A DNA stretch of 64,000 nt from Lutraria lutraria (Eukaryota > Mollusca > Bivalvia > Venerida > Mactridae). This document shows positions 1 to 12,600 of this stretch, one piece after another. Positions within the stretch are counted from its first letter, which is position 1. Each line of letters opens with the position of its first letter. Made by a program: the position numbers and the translations under genes. The stretch lies in assembly GCA_964023205.1 (NCBI GenBank), contig OZ026837.1, positions 9,973,689-10,037,688 of the forward strand. Direction: 5' to 3'. A model generated the notes under the pieces. The model saw nothing but the letters and a program-made list of their open reading frames with translations. It was not told the origin of the DNA and did no database searches.

Positions 1-226
1 GCCAGAACATGAAATGTTAAACGCGTCCTATAGAAACTGAACTGATTATAATGATGTTTACTAGATTTAATTAACACTTGTAGTTTAGAATGTCTGAAAT
101 GTTTAAAATTACACTTTTTCTATGTAGATAAATGTATTCAATCACGTTTTTAATAAATTTTGCAGTGCATTAGTTATTAATTCTTTATAAATAAAAGTAT
201 CAATTCTTTAAGGTTATACAACACAT

Positions 227-410
227 AGTCAAACCTGTGAACAAAGGCTGCCCTTGGAAAAGACATAATGATTGTGGTCTTTATTGACAGGGGGTCCTCA
301 TTTGGATGTCATTTTGTTCTAAATAATCAATGACAGTTTTTAAAATAATGGCCTTTACTCACAGGATGGCCTTATTTCAGAAGTGGTTGCTCAGACATGT
401 TTGACCGTAC
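227..410. mobile_element. CAGTCAAACCTGTG family MITE, copy 1
   Basis: AGTCAAACCTGTGAACAAAGG at one end and the complement-like ACATGTTTGACCGT at the other. The interior has GGCCTTTA-type motifs in both orientations. Family length is about 170-180 bp. Confidence 0.7.
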
Positions 411-701
411 AAGAATGAAGGAATAATCAATATTTTCTATGAAGGCAAAACTGTCTGGTGAAATTGATATACTCTCAATACAAGGGAACTAATTTTGTAA
501 ATGGGTACTTATTCATAGACTGGTCTCAACTGACACATAGATGGCTAAAACAAGAACCAATTTAATAGACTGAAAGCTGGAGTTGTATTCCTATTTCCAA
601 TACAATGCAAAATCAGATTTTGATGCATTCAAACACTAAAAAGTACAAGAAAGTGTTCATATATAATTCAAGATTCTAGAAAAAATATTTTTTAAAACTA
701 A

Positions 702-882
702 TAGTCATACCTGCAAACCAAGGCCACACTTGGGAATGACAAAATAAGGCCTTTATTATCAGAAGGCCTTTATTCTGACATTATTTTGCTCTAAATAATC
801 AATCATGGTATTTAAAAGAATGGTCTTTATACACAGGGTGGCCTTTATTTGGAGGTGGTTGTAAACACAGGTTTGACCGTAA
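702..882. mobile_element. CAGTCAAACCTGTG family MITE, copy 2
   Basis: TAGTCATACCTGCAAACC to ACACAGGTTTGACCGTA; same interior layout as copy 1, 300 bp away. Confidence 0.7.
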
Positions 883-1074
883 TTTGAGCAGTTAATCAAT
901 CCTGCACACTGTATCAGTATTAACTCTCTACAAATCACTGACAACTTCTCCACAGGATGAAATGATCAGTGCTGGAAGACAAATGTCCTTAGATGCCATG
1001 TCTTCTACTATATATTCAGAGAATGTGCTGTAACCCAGGATTTAAACCCAAGAACCTGAGGTCTGTATTTTTAT

Positions 1075-1225
1075 TTATTCAGGTTTAAAGCAGTTTTTTG
1101 CCTTTTTTTACTTGTTATGGCAACCATTTCACCTAACAAATTTTCCTGGACAATATTTGACCCAGAAAAGAAGCCGCAACTTCTCCACATGTGCAGGAAA
1201 ATTGACATTGTTGACGAGTTTTCAC
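1075..1225 (-). mobile_element. Degraded SINE of family B type
   Basis: ATTTCACCTAACAAATTTTCC and GCAACTTCTCCACATGTGCA correspond to the body of family B. No tRNA head seen. Confidence 0.4.
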
Positions 1226-1298
1226 AGACCAAATAATCACAGTGAAGCCTATTGACCAGTGCTATACAAGACTTAGTGATTAGACAGTTTTAATGAAT

Positions 1299-1476
1299 CA
1301 AATTCAAACCTGTGAACAAAGGCCACCCTTAGGAAAGAAATAATGTGGTCATTATGGACCAGTGGTTATCATTCAGAGGTAATTTTGTTCCATATAATAA
1401 ATGAGATTTTAAAAGAATGGCCTTTATTCACAGGTGGCCTTTATTCAGAGGTGGCAGCTAACACAGGTTTGACTGA
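1299..1476. mobile_element. CAGTCAAACCTGTG family MITE, copy 3
   Basis: AATTCAAACCTGTGAACAAA to ACACAGGTTTGACTG; interior GGCCTTTATTCACAGGTGG. Confidence 0.7.
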
Positions 1477-2350
1477 ATAACAATTTTACGCTACAAAAAA
1501 ACAACAGTAATTAAATATCAAATTTATTATCACAGATAATAATAACATAATAAATACACTACAGATATAAACTACAACCTTTTAGTTAACACGTCATGAC
1601 AAAATTTCATCCTAGCATACAAAATCCAGGATGCCAAACATTTCAGCCCCTAGTCTTCCTCCTAAGATGGTTCATCGCCACTTTTTAGGGAGGAAATGTC
1701 TTGGGGTGAAAAGGTCTGCCATCCAAAAATCCACATAGCGATAGAATAATCTCCCTTTACAGGTCGACACATGAATCCCTGTCATCTCACTATAAAATTA
1801 ATAATGTTTGATGCTTAAGAAGTTTTTTGCACAATTTCTATTTTTCATTTACATACACTAATTACTATGATTTTTTTCATAATACCCAGAACAATACCTA
1901 TAATTCATTGATATAATGTATTACATTGGTTTCACAGAATAATAATATTTACAGTTATACACTATTTTTAACGGCTGAAACATCTGTACTTTATAAAGGG
2001 AGATCACTGAAAAGGTGGCCAAGCTAATAACTATGAATTACTGTGTTCCAGTTAAAGAAATTGATATCATATTATTCATTTCTACATTTTTGTTAAAAGT
2101 GCTTAAAAACAAAACAAAAAAATTTTTCATGAGACAAATTTAAGGCTATGTTTCACAAATTGATATGTTTCTAAGTAAGATAATTATATCACAAGTACAG
2201 AATTAATAGAGTATTATTCCTAAAAAAAATATAAATAAAACAAGTTCAGATATTAACAAACAACATTATATTCAATCAAAAATTGCTCTCAGTGTCCACA
2301 GGCAATAAAAACAAGACAATAGATAAAAGTGTAAAGAACTAATACACTAT

Positions 2351-3267
2351 CAGTCTTCGCGAAAGTCGCCGGACCACCGGTCATGACCGGCGATATTCAG
2401 TTCAGTCCGACAACAATCAAAGTTTGCCGGTCCTCATGTCCGTTGAAATATTCGTATTATTTGGTACGAAATCAGCAGGTACGAATAATCACGCATGCGC
2501 ATGTCGGTTGTTTAAATGGCGGATCGACATTTCTGCATCTGATTACACTACACACTAATTTTGGTTTTTAGAGCATTATATAAGATTGTTTGTTCTTCAA
2601 AACAATTTTTCATGCAAGTAAATCAGACAGCGATTCATTTTGGTCTGCGTCCTGTGTCTCTGATGTACATTTCCACTAAAAGATGCAGATATGGCGTAGA
2701 TGTCCGTCCTCGGGACGCATCGCTTTTCCATTTCGTATTATAATAAAAGAAGTAATTTTTACAATTGATATAATTTCACTGCGCCAGATAAATGAAAATG
2801 TGTACGTGTGTGTTGTTTTGGATCGACATTTCCCAAACTACTTTCATTTTACTTATCTATGTATAGCGGTAAAGTTAAAACATCACCGAATAAAACTAAT
2901 TATCATAATCATGAATAAATGCCCGCTGTACGGTCCGATTCCGGTATTTGATAGTCATACGGAGGCGTATCTTACGGAAAAACATCGGATAGAAATTCAA
3001 ATAAAACAAAAATATTTTATGCTGTTGTGTAATTTAATGAAAATTTTCCGACTTATAAGACAAAATGAGACCTGTTTCTTTTTGTTTAATAGTGTGCTAT
3101 GAAAAAATGTTAAAACATGTGATTTTTATTTAATCAAGTGTTATTCTATTATTTTTATTGTTTACTACTAAGATTTTTCGGTCCGGCCAAAATTGATTCG
3201 GTCCGGCTAAATATTTTTGATGCCTGACCAAATGTCCGGCACATTTTTCCCACTTTTGCGAAGACTG
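2351..3267. mobile_element. 917-bp non-autonomous DNA transposon, TIR CAGTCTTCGC, 6-bp TSD
   Basis: The ends are CAGTCTTCGCGAAAGT and the complement of ACTTTTGCGAAGACTG (15/16 match), flanked by CACTAT on both sides (2345-2350 and 3268-3273). Subterminal regions are rich in CCGG and GGTCCGGC motifs in inverted orientation. The open frames inside (for example 2683-3102) resemble nothing known and are probably fortuitous. A 6-bp duplication does not fit the common hAT (8) or Mariner (TA) patterns. Confidence 0.75.
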
Positions 3268-3611
3268 CACTATAATCAGAGAGGTTATGGAATACCACAT
3301 TTATAAAACTACTAGATTTTACGCAGGTGAATGATAAAACTGACAAATATTAATGAAGTTAAAATTATCTTTAAAAAGAATGAAAAAATGTACTAAATGC
3401 ATATACAACTTTGCATCAACTTCCATATGAGACTCAATACTGTTTTGAGTTACATGTCAAAATGCTTTCAAAAAAGATTAAATTTATGAACTAGAAATGT
3501 GTCCAAGGGACATGAATGGGGCCATAACTCCTATGAAAATGTTTGGATTTAAACGGAAATCGAAATTTTTAAAAACACTAAAAAGTACTATGGCCATTTA
3601 ACCTCAAACAA

Positions 3612-6600
3612 TCAAGTTTCATCGGTTGAGTACTCTAAATCATCACTATCAATTGGTGACACTTCCGATATCTCATCCTCTTCATCATCATCATCTTCTT
3701 CAAGATCATCTTGATACATATTCTTTGGTGGATCTCTCTCATTAATAGCTGCATCTAGATCAGCTGCATCAAAGATTGCCCCGTGTTCGAAACTTTCCTC
3801 TCTTTCATAGCTACTTTCCCTCTCATAACTAACTTCTCTCTCGTAACTAACTTCACGATCGTCAAAAGTAACTTCCTTTTTAGAACTGACTCCATTTTCT
3901 CTAGATCTTCCTGTGTCTATGCTACTCTGCAGAAAAGATTTATCGACACTATCCCTAACAGCAGATGCAAGCATATCTTCATTATCTCTCAGACTGCTTC
4001 GCAAATTTATATCTTCATAATTTTCTCGACTGGTTCTCAAATTTTCAAGTTTATAAGAACTGACTGGTTCAAGATTCACAGGATAACCATAATTTGCCAC
4101 TTCATCCTCTTCCTGTTTCTGAGTGGGGACTTCTGGGATAGCAAATTCAGATTTACAAACTTGATTTACAATGTTTTCTTCTACATCTTCCAATTCATTT
4201 TCAATTTCTTTCAGGCATTGTGTCATCACTTGATCAGATATTCTGTAAAAAACAAAAAATATATAAAAAATATAAACAAATTCTATCTACTGGTACACTA
4301 CATTGAAGAAAAAAGAAGTGTTTATTAAACACTGATGCCCACTAAAGGCCAACTGGATATAAGTTCTTGACCTTTGACCTATTGTACTCAGGGTGTCTAC
4401 ATGCAATGACCAACCACTCAACCAAATCTGAGCACCTAAGGCCAAATTGTTCTCTATTTATTGGTCGGACAAGGTCTGGTTATGGACAGACCGACTGACC
4501 ATCCGAAATAATTTGCCGAGCAATATACAATGTACCCCCTTTTCTTCGAAAGGGGTCATAACAATACATTAATTATAAAATTTATATGGTTATAAGATTC
4601 ATCTCATAACTGAAGTCACTAAATCATTTGTGTTGAATTTCATTTACACAAAGTGCGCACATTGACAAATATATTTTACAGATTATTTTTATTTAAAAGA
4701 GGATAAAGCAATTTTGAAAAACATTTTACACCATCATAGATGCAATGGAGGGGTCTCCCTGTATAAAGTGGTTATGATAGCTGACTAGAACCAACCCCTA
4801 ACTGCAGTGAGTTAGAATCTCACTCAGGACCCAAAAACTACACACCTAGGAAGCTGTCCAGTTACCTAATAAAGGTAAATGGTTAAACCAAGATATAAGC
4901 TAGGAGTCTTCCTCCACCATTAATTAAAGTTGGTGTTACCAAATAACCTTGACTGCTGGTGCAATATTAAACCCAAGTAAATAAAATACATGCAATCAAC
5001 ATAATAATATCTGAATAAGATCTTAATATACATTATGACCATATCTCTTCCCTCCTGTTAATGACCATATTTCACTGGTTTGACCGTATGAGTTTTGCGG
5101 TTAACTTTATAGTCAAATTAAACCTAGAACAGTTTGCAAAATTAGAACTAGTCTGGTTGTCCAGGACAAGCAATTATTGATTCGGACAAGTAACTTTCGC
5201 GGCAATTATGTAGAGTATAAAGAAAACTATTCACTTTTGGTGATTCCAAATCCTAAATTCACAGAGTGCCAGAATCAAGTTAATAGTCTCAATATTATAC
5301 ATGCATTAAATGAAGAAGTACTACTACAGTGCATCCTCTCTAAAGCAACACCCTCAGCAAAAAGGATGTAGCCAAATTATGTTGCTGTTGAGAGGTTATT
5401 GCTCTAGAGAGCTTAAATTAGTAGATAAATCATACAGTAGGAAATTATACTGTTGTTGAAGGGAGGTTGTTGCTCTAGAGAGCTTAAATTAGTAGTTAAA
5501 TTGTACAGTGGGAAAACAATCATTCTGTGGTTGAAGGGAGGTTGTTGCTCAAGAGAGGGCCTCTCTGGAGAGGTTGTACTGTATTTTTGACCATGATATC
5601 AAGGCATAAACTTACTCTTCTACAAGTTTCCATGGATCAAATCTACCATGAGCCTGATGAGATGTTTTCTTTAAATGTCTCTCATATTTCTCCAAGTTAC
5701 TTTGAATCTCTTTCACTGCTGATTCTGGTAGTTTCAGTCGAATCTTTCCACTTCTGTAAAATAAATACACATTTATTGTCAAATTGCCTAAAATGATGGT
5801 TTTACACACAGCTTATTTCTCGTAAAAATTATTTACGTTTGTATAATTATACTTTCATAACGATGAACCAATAAAGTTTTTATGCAATCAAAATATTCTT
5901 GTCAGTCTGAAGCAACTTTGAAAACAGTCATTTTTTTACATGAATGATAACACATGATTTAAATGGATAACGAAACAATTACACATGATTAAGACAGACA
6001 ACCGAATAATAACACGGGACTTATATGGATAACAGAACACAATTACAAATAGTTTAGATGGACAACTTCCCATTACCTTTGAGGTAAACCAAGTGGATGG
6101 TCAGATACCAAATCTTCCTCAGTATCACCAATCAATGTCTGTTGTTTATAATGAGGTACTGGAGCAGATTTTGTGAATATGATAGGAGCATCTTCATCTT
6201 TATCATAAGCTCTGAAATAAGTAAAAACACCTTGTTTTGTAAAATGAGCCTTAAATTGGTTGGTCCAGTGGTAATGCGCTGGGCTACTTAATGAAAGGTT
6301 GTGGTTCAAATCTCTACTCAACCTTTCAATATTTCAGGGATGCTTTTTCAGTGTGCCCATCCCAACTACCAAGTCGAGTACTGTGTTAAGAAAATTACAA
6401 GAAACAGGTGAGGCATGTATTGCATGACAAAGAACCTGGAAAAAATATTCGAAACAAGAGGGCCAAGATGGCCCTATATCGCTCACATGACAATCACTGT
6501 TCACTCATTAAAACATTGTTTTGAACCGGTGACCTAGTTTTTGACCCCAGACGACCTATGTTCGAATTTGTCTTACATATCATTAAGACAAACAGTCTGA

Positions 6601-9600
6601 CTAGGTTTGGTGAAGATACGATCAAAATTTGACATCTACAGTGTTAATAAGGTTTTCCTAAGATTTTACCTTGTGACCTGGTTTTTGATCCTAGGTGACC
6701 CATATTTGAATCATTAAGACAAACAGACTGACAAGGTTTGGCCAAGATCCAATCAAAACCATGACATTTAGAGCTTTTACAAGATTTTTACCTAAGATTT
6801 GACCTTGTGACCCAGTTTTTGAACCCGGTTGACCCATGTTCATCCTTGACCCACATATCATTGAGGCAAACATTTTGACAAGGTTTGGTGAAGATCCAAT
6901 TAAAACTGTGACATCTACAGTGTTAACAAAGTTTTCCTAAGATTTGACCTGGTGACCTAGTTATTGACCCCAGATGACCCATATTTATACTTGACCATTG
7001 TATCATTAAAACAAACGATTTGACAAAGTTTGGTGTAGATCCAATAATAACTGTGAAATCTACAGTGTTAACATGGTTTTTCATAAGATTTGACCTAGCG
7101 ACCTAGTTTTTGACCCAAGATGACCCATGTTCGAACTCGTCCAAGATATTATGAAGACAAACATTCTGACAAGGTTTCATGATCATCCAATCAAAACAGT
7201 GACTTCTAGAGTGTTCACAAGGTTTTCCAGCAATTTGCCCTAGTGACCTAATTTTACTACAGAAATTACCCATTTTCAAACTTGACCTACATATTATTAA
7301 AATAAACATTCTGACAAAGTTTCATGAAGATAAATTCAAAACAGTGATTTCTAAAGTGTTCACAAGGTTTTCCCTTATTTGGCCCTGGTGACCTAGTTTT
7401 TGACCCAAAATGGCCCAATATCGAACTCGTCCGAGATTTTGTTGATATTAACGTTCTGACCCAGTTTTGCTAAAATTGAGCCAAAAATGTGGCCCCTAGT
7501 GTGGTCACAACAAAAAGTTTCACGACGCACAACGCACGACGCCGGACGGAGAGTGATCCTAATAGCTCACTTTGTCACTTTGTGACATGTGAGCTAAAAA
7601 GTAGAGATGTAAATATGTAAATGCCCGGTTCTCCAGTAATTGACTTATCTCCCCTCTATCTAGGGAGGCTCTGAAATGAACATAGAAGCCGAATGGGCCG
7701 TTAAACAACAGGTAAAAAAATAATATAAAATACTTCAATTGATTGCTTCATTTTATAATTCTTACACAACAGTACATGACTGACCTGTTCATTTTATAAT
7801 TCTTACACAACAGTACATGAGTGACCTACTATCAATGAACATAAAATTATGATCATAGTGGGTCATTAAATCAGAAAAACAACCAAGAGTACAAGGGTGC
7901 AGCATATGTTCTTTTTATTTTGGTTTGTTTATATCAAGTTTTACACCCCTTTTCAACAGGCAGAGTCATATGAGGCAGACAATTCACCTAACCATCGTTC
8001 ATGGGAAGTACCAGTACTAGACTCCCATCCTTCATAAGCAACTGTCTACTTTCTGACAAAAAGAGACATGGTCAGTAGTGGGACTCGAACCCACGACCCT
8101 CAATCAGTGAGAGGTTACAGTGATTTGAAGTCAACAGCCTTAACCACTCGACCACGGAAGGGGGACCAGGGAGGCAGGTAGCATATGTTCTATGTGACAA
8201 CTTGGAGACATCATACATAATTAAAGTCTTCCTCCACTCCTGATACAAATGATTACAATCTCATTGGGTTCAACACACTTTTTCAATGATATTTCAGTTA
8301 TATACAATGGCCAGTTTACCTAACCAGTTTTCCTGGACTGGAATCAAACCAGTACTAACTTACCCTTACATAAGGAACCGGCAGTTTCTCCAAACAAAGT
8401 CTAGTTATGAAGAACTAGTGGAAATGACATTCTGTATCAGAAAATGCAACTGGGAGAAAAAATAAAAATCTTCCCAGAAAGACCCAGATTCTGAATGAAA
8501 ACTAGAACATGCCTTATGTAAAAATTATGAATACATTGTATCACAGAAGTTTTATTCACAATCATAATTATTATACTCAGACTTTTTTATATAACATATT
8601 CATGTCCCATAGAGCAGAGACTTTCATATCAAATATAGTGTCAGATAAGGCTTGATTCATACGCAAGATCAAAACTGATTATTTTTATTCCCGGCCATTT
8701 CAACAGAATCCAGGTATCATATGAAAGAAGCTATGTTAGGATAGTCATACCTTGAGCTTTGTACCATATGAGATTTTGATGGATCTGTTCTTGTGATCTC
8801 CATAGCAACCGGTCTAGAGGGACGTTCTATCTTTCTTGTCTTCAATATTGAAGAGCTTGTCTGTTCCTCAAATTTCACAGTTCCCCATCTTCTTCTTATA
8901 TCTAAATGCTCCAACTAGAATAAATAAAACTTGATTTCTTTATCAATTACAATTTGTACAATCAGAATGTCTATTAACGTTATCAAGACTGCTAAACTCA
9001 GAGTTTATATAATTTTTCCTACATTAAAGGTAATGTGTTGAGCCTACTGAGATCAAGATCCCTAGATCAGAAAACGAACTAAACCCTAAAATAACAAGAA
9101 GTGTTTGTAAAACATGGATGCCCCCTAAAGGCCGACTTGACCTTGACCTTTGATCTATTGAACTTAAAATCAATAGGGGTCATCTACATGTGATGACCAA
9201 CCTCCCAACCAAATATGAGGAGCTTAGGCCAATTGTTCTCTAGTTATTTGTTGAACAACGTTTTTGTGGTGAAGGTCACTGTGAGTGTGATCTTGACCTA
9301 TTGACCTCTAAATCAATAGGGGTCATCTACATGTGATGTTCAACCTCTGAGGAGTTAAGGTCAAATAGTTCTTTAATAATTGCTATGAGAAGGTTTAGTT
9401 ACGGACCAATTGTCCGACCAACTGACCGACATGTGCAAAGCAATTTTACCCCTTTTCTTCGAAAGGGGGCATAATTAATTAACAAATACCTCCATCTGTT
9501 CAAGTCTCTGATATATATTTTCTAAGGTAGGGTTCTGATGCATTGTGACTGCTTCATCACGGATATCATCATCATCTTCTAAAGATTGTAGTTCCTGTGC

Positions 9601-12600
9601 AGCATCATGTACCAGATCATTCAGAAGCATGTCAGAAATCATTTCTCTGTTTATTCCACCCTGAAAATCATCATACAATAAATGAACAACATCAGGCCAT
9701 CCTCAAAAATTGCTGGTCTGCAGTAATGCAAGAGACTCATTAAACAAGATTTCCCTCAATTTGCCCTTTGCTACCTAGTTTCCGACCCCAAATGACCCAT
9801 TATCAAACCTGTCCAAGTTTTTGTCAATACAAACATTCCGACCTAGTTTTGTGAAAAATGAACTAAAAATGTGGCCTCTAGTTTGTTCGCAAGGCAAACG
9901 CTGTATGCAGCATGACGACAGACAAAGACAGATCATAAAAGCTCACCCTGAACACTTGTGCTCATGTGAGCTAAAAATCTCTTAACCCAAAATTGTTTCA
10001 GCAGTTTTGATAATCACAATTACAAGTTATGGTTGCATAATCGCAAACCATTATTTCTTAAGGATGGTCTCACAGATAAGAAATTGACATTTAATCACAA
10101 TAACATCACATCACTACTAAGTTCAGTTTTATGCAAATAATACTACATGTATTTTACTAAAGTGTTGAAAGCACAAATAAGGCATAAAAATTGTTTGTTT
10201 CTAGATACCTGACCTATCCTTATTTTCTATGCAACCCTAGTCTTAGTATTTGAGATAAGGAATGATACATTATACATGTACTGTCTCACTATATTTTTAC
10301 CTTTCTGCAAACTTTCCAGAATATTAGAAATATCCCCCCAAAAAATTGCCCACCCTTCCTGCCCTATTTTTTATGAGCATGTAACCATAAACAACATTTT
10401 TTTCTAAATACAGACAAACCTGTGAACAAAGGCCACACTCAGGAAAGTCATTATGTGGCCTTTATTGACAGGTAGCCTTTATATGGTGGTAATGTTTTTC
10501 TTTATAATCAATATTTCCTTAATGAATATCCTTTATTCAGTGGGTGGCCTTTATTCTGAGGTGTCCACTAACACAGGTGTGACTGTAGTGTAATGTGTTA
10601 CAATATTCCAGATCTAAGAACAAATACTAACCTTTCCAGCAGGTCTGCTACCTAACAATTGTCTCATCTGTATCTCAGCTACCTCTCTATCTCTCTCATT
10701 CACCATTGATACATCCTGAAAAGAATTATACATCAACACATTATCATATCCATGTAACAAGTTAAATACACAAGAGACACTGTGATTCAACTTAATTCAG
10801 TTTATGAGTAGCACAAAATGGTGACATTATAGTCTAAGGTGAGTGTCAGATCACAAATCAAGAATTCATAGATTTACATTAGAAAAAGAATGATGGAGAC
10901 ATGATATAGTTTAATGCAATTATGACTGAAATATCTAGACAAAAAATTAAAATACCAATGAAGCAAAACAATACAGCTTATGGCAATTTGCAATAATGCT
11001 TCTTTATTTTAGCAGAACTTTTAATTTCATGTAAGGGAACAAACTCCATTTTCATTATAACCTAATATAGAAGTGATTGTTTCCCTTGGCAAACAGTAAG
11101 ACAGGAAGTTGACAATGATTATCTTTCCTTTTGTCCTTGGAATCTCTTGAAGGAACCAACGTAATTAAAAGAGCAATTTGAACCAAAAGCAACACAATCA
11201 CTATTGTATACAGTACAGAGCGGTCCTCTCTTGGGGAGCAACAACCTCCCTTCAACAACATCATGATTTTCCCCACTGCATGATATAATTATTAATTTAA
11301 CCTCTCCAGACCCATAACCTCTCAACAACAATAACAACATAATTTTGCCATTCCCAAAGGGTGTTGCTTTGGAGAGGTTGCACTGTATATCAAATGAAAT
11401 AAAAAGTGTTCTAAGTAAGTTTATACAACAAACATTTATATGCTATAAAGTAATCAATGAGTGCAAAGTGTCCTTTATAATAAATAAACAAAAATTGACA
11501 TGTTCCGTACCTCAGCATTTCTTTGAAGTCTGTCTAATCTGTTCCTCATTTCATGAGCAGTAAATCTAGACCTAAAATAATTGTTGAAATATTTCATAAA
11601 AGATGTCTACATACAGTCATAATAACAAGTGATGAATCTAACCATAGATAAACACAAACAATAATACAACATCCAAATGCGTATCAGGTTTTACTAGGGG
11701 GAGACAATTACTTGATCAATCGGATGAGGTTCGGTTGATATTGTAGGGCGACAAACTTTTCATGTACATGTTAAACTTGACTATCATTAGAAAAATGTGT
11801 TCCATTTCTCATACAATTGGTTGGTCCAACAAAATCTGTGAATACTGGATAATAACAGCTACTAGAAGTAAGTATATTGCAGGATATCATAGAAAATTAT
11901 TATTATCACACGGCGACTGATTAACAGAATCTGTTCAATTTTACATCAACGATTAACCAGTTTCAGAATTTGAGACTGTCCAACCCTTAATTTCTATGCA
12001 ATCCATTATTTGTTAGAGTTCAAGCTTTTTGTAGTTTCTACACCAAATTTTAGTATAGCAACATAGTGAATTTTTCAGACAAGTACTTCAGGCTTAACAA
12101 CCAATACATACCCATTTCCCAACAAATTATAATTTTTTAATTTTGACAATGAATCAAAAGAAGGGGACAAACAACATTGGATGAAATCTCTTCGGTTTTA
12201 TGCCCCTTTTCAACATATGAGGCTGACAGTTCACTCAACCTATGTTCCTGGGTAGAGACCAGTACTAGACTCCCATCCTCATTAAGCAATTGCCTACTTT
12301 CTCACATAAGAGACATGGTTGGTAGCTGGCCTCTAATCAACGACCCTCTACCAGCGAGAGATTACAGTGGTTTGAAGTCAGCTACTCGACTACAGAGGCG
12401 GGTCAGTAAGTAAGTTTGTAAGTAGCTTCAACAAAATACCATACATTCCGTTTTCATAGCAAATTTTAAGTTAAAATTTTAAATAACGTCCAACAAAGAT
12501 GTTTCTCTATATTCATGTCAGATTTGATTATACAGGCCTTGATTATTTAGTTAACAATTCAACAGATACAAACCTAGAGCTTGGTGACCTTGAAGGGCTC

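Larger units (their letters stand above)
1..2344. other. Gene-free flank
   Basis: Holds three CAGTCAAACCTGTG MITEs and a degraded SINE; the rest is AT-rich sequence with no coding-like frame. The stretch 1477-2344 shows nothing recognisable. Confidence 0.6.

Noticed and set aside
2683..3102. 139-codon open frame inside the 917-bp element
   Set aside because: No recognisable domain, AT-driven composition, and no start or splice context; probably fortuitous.
8080..8160. tRNA gene on the minus strand
   Set aside because: A and B boxes are present but the arms do not pair as a full tRNA, and the same sequence continues into a SINE body and tail found elsewhere in the window.
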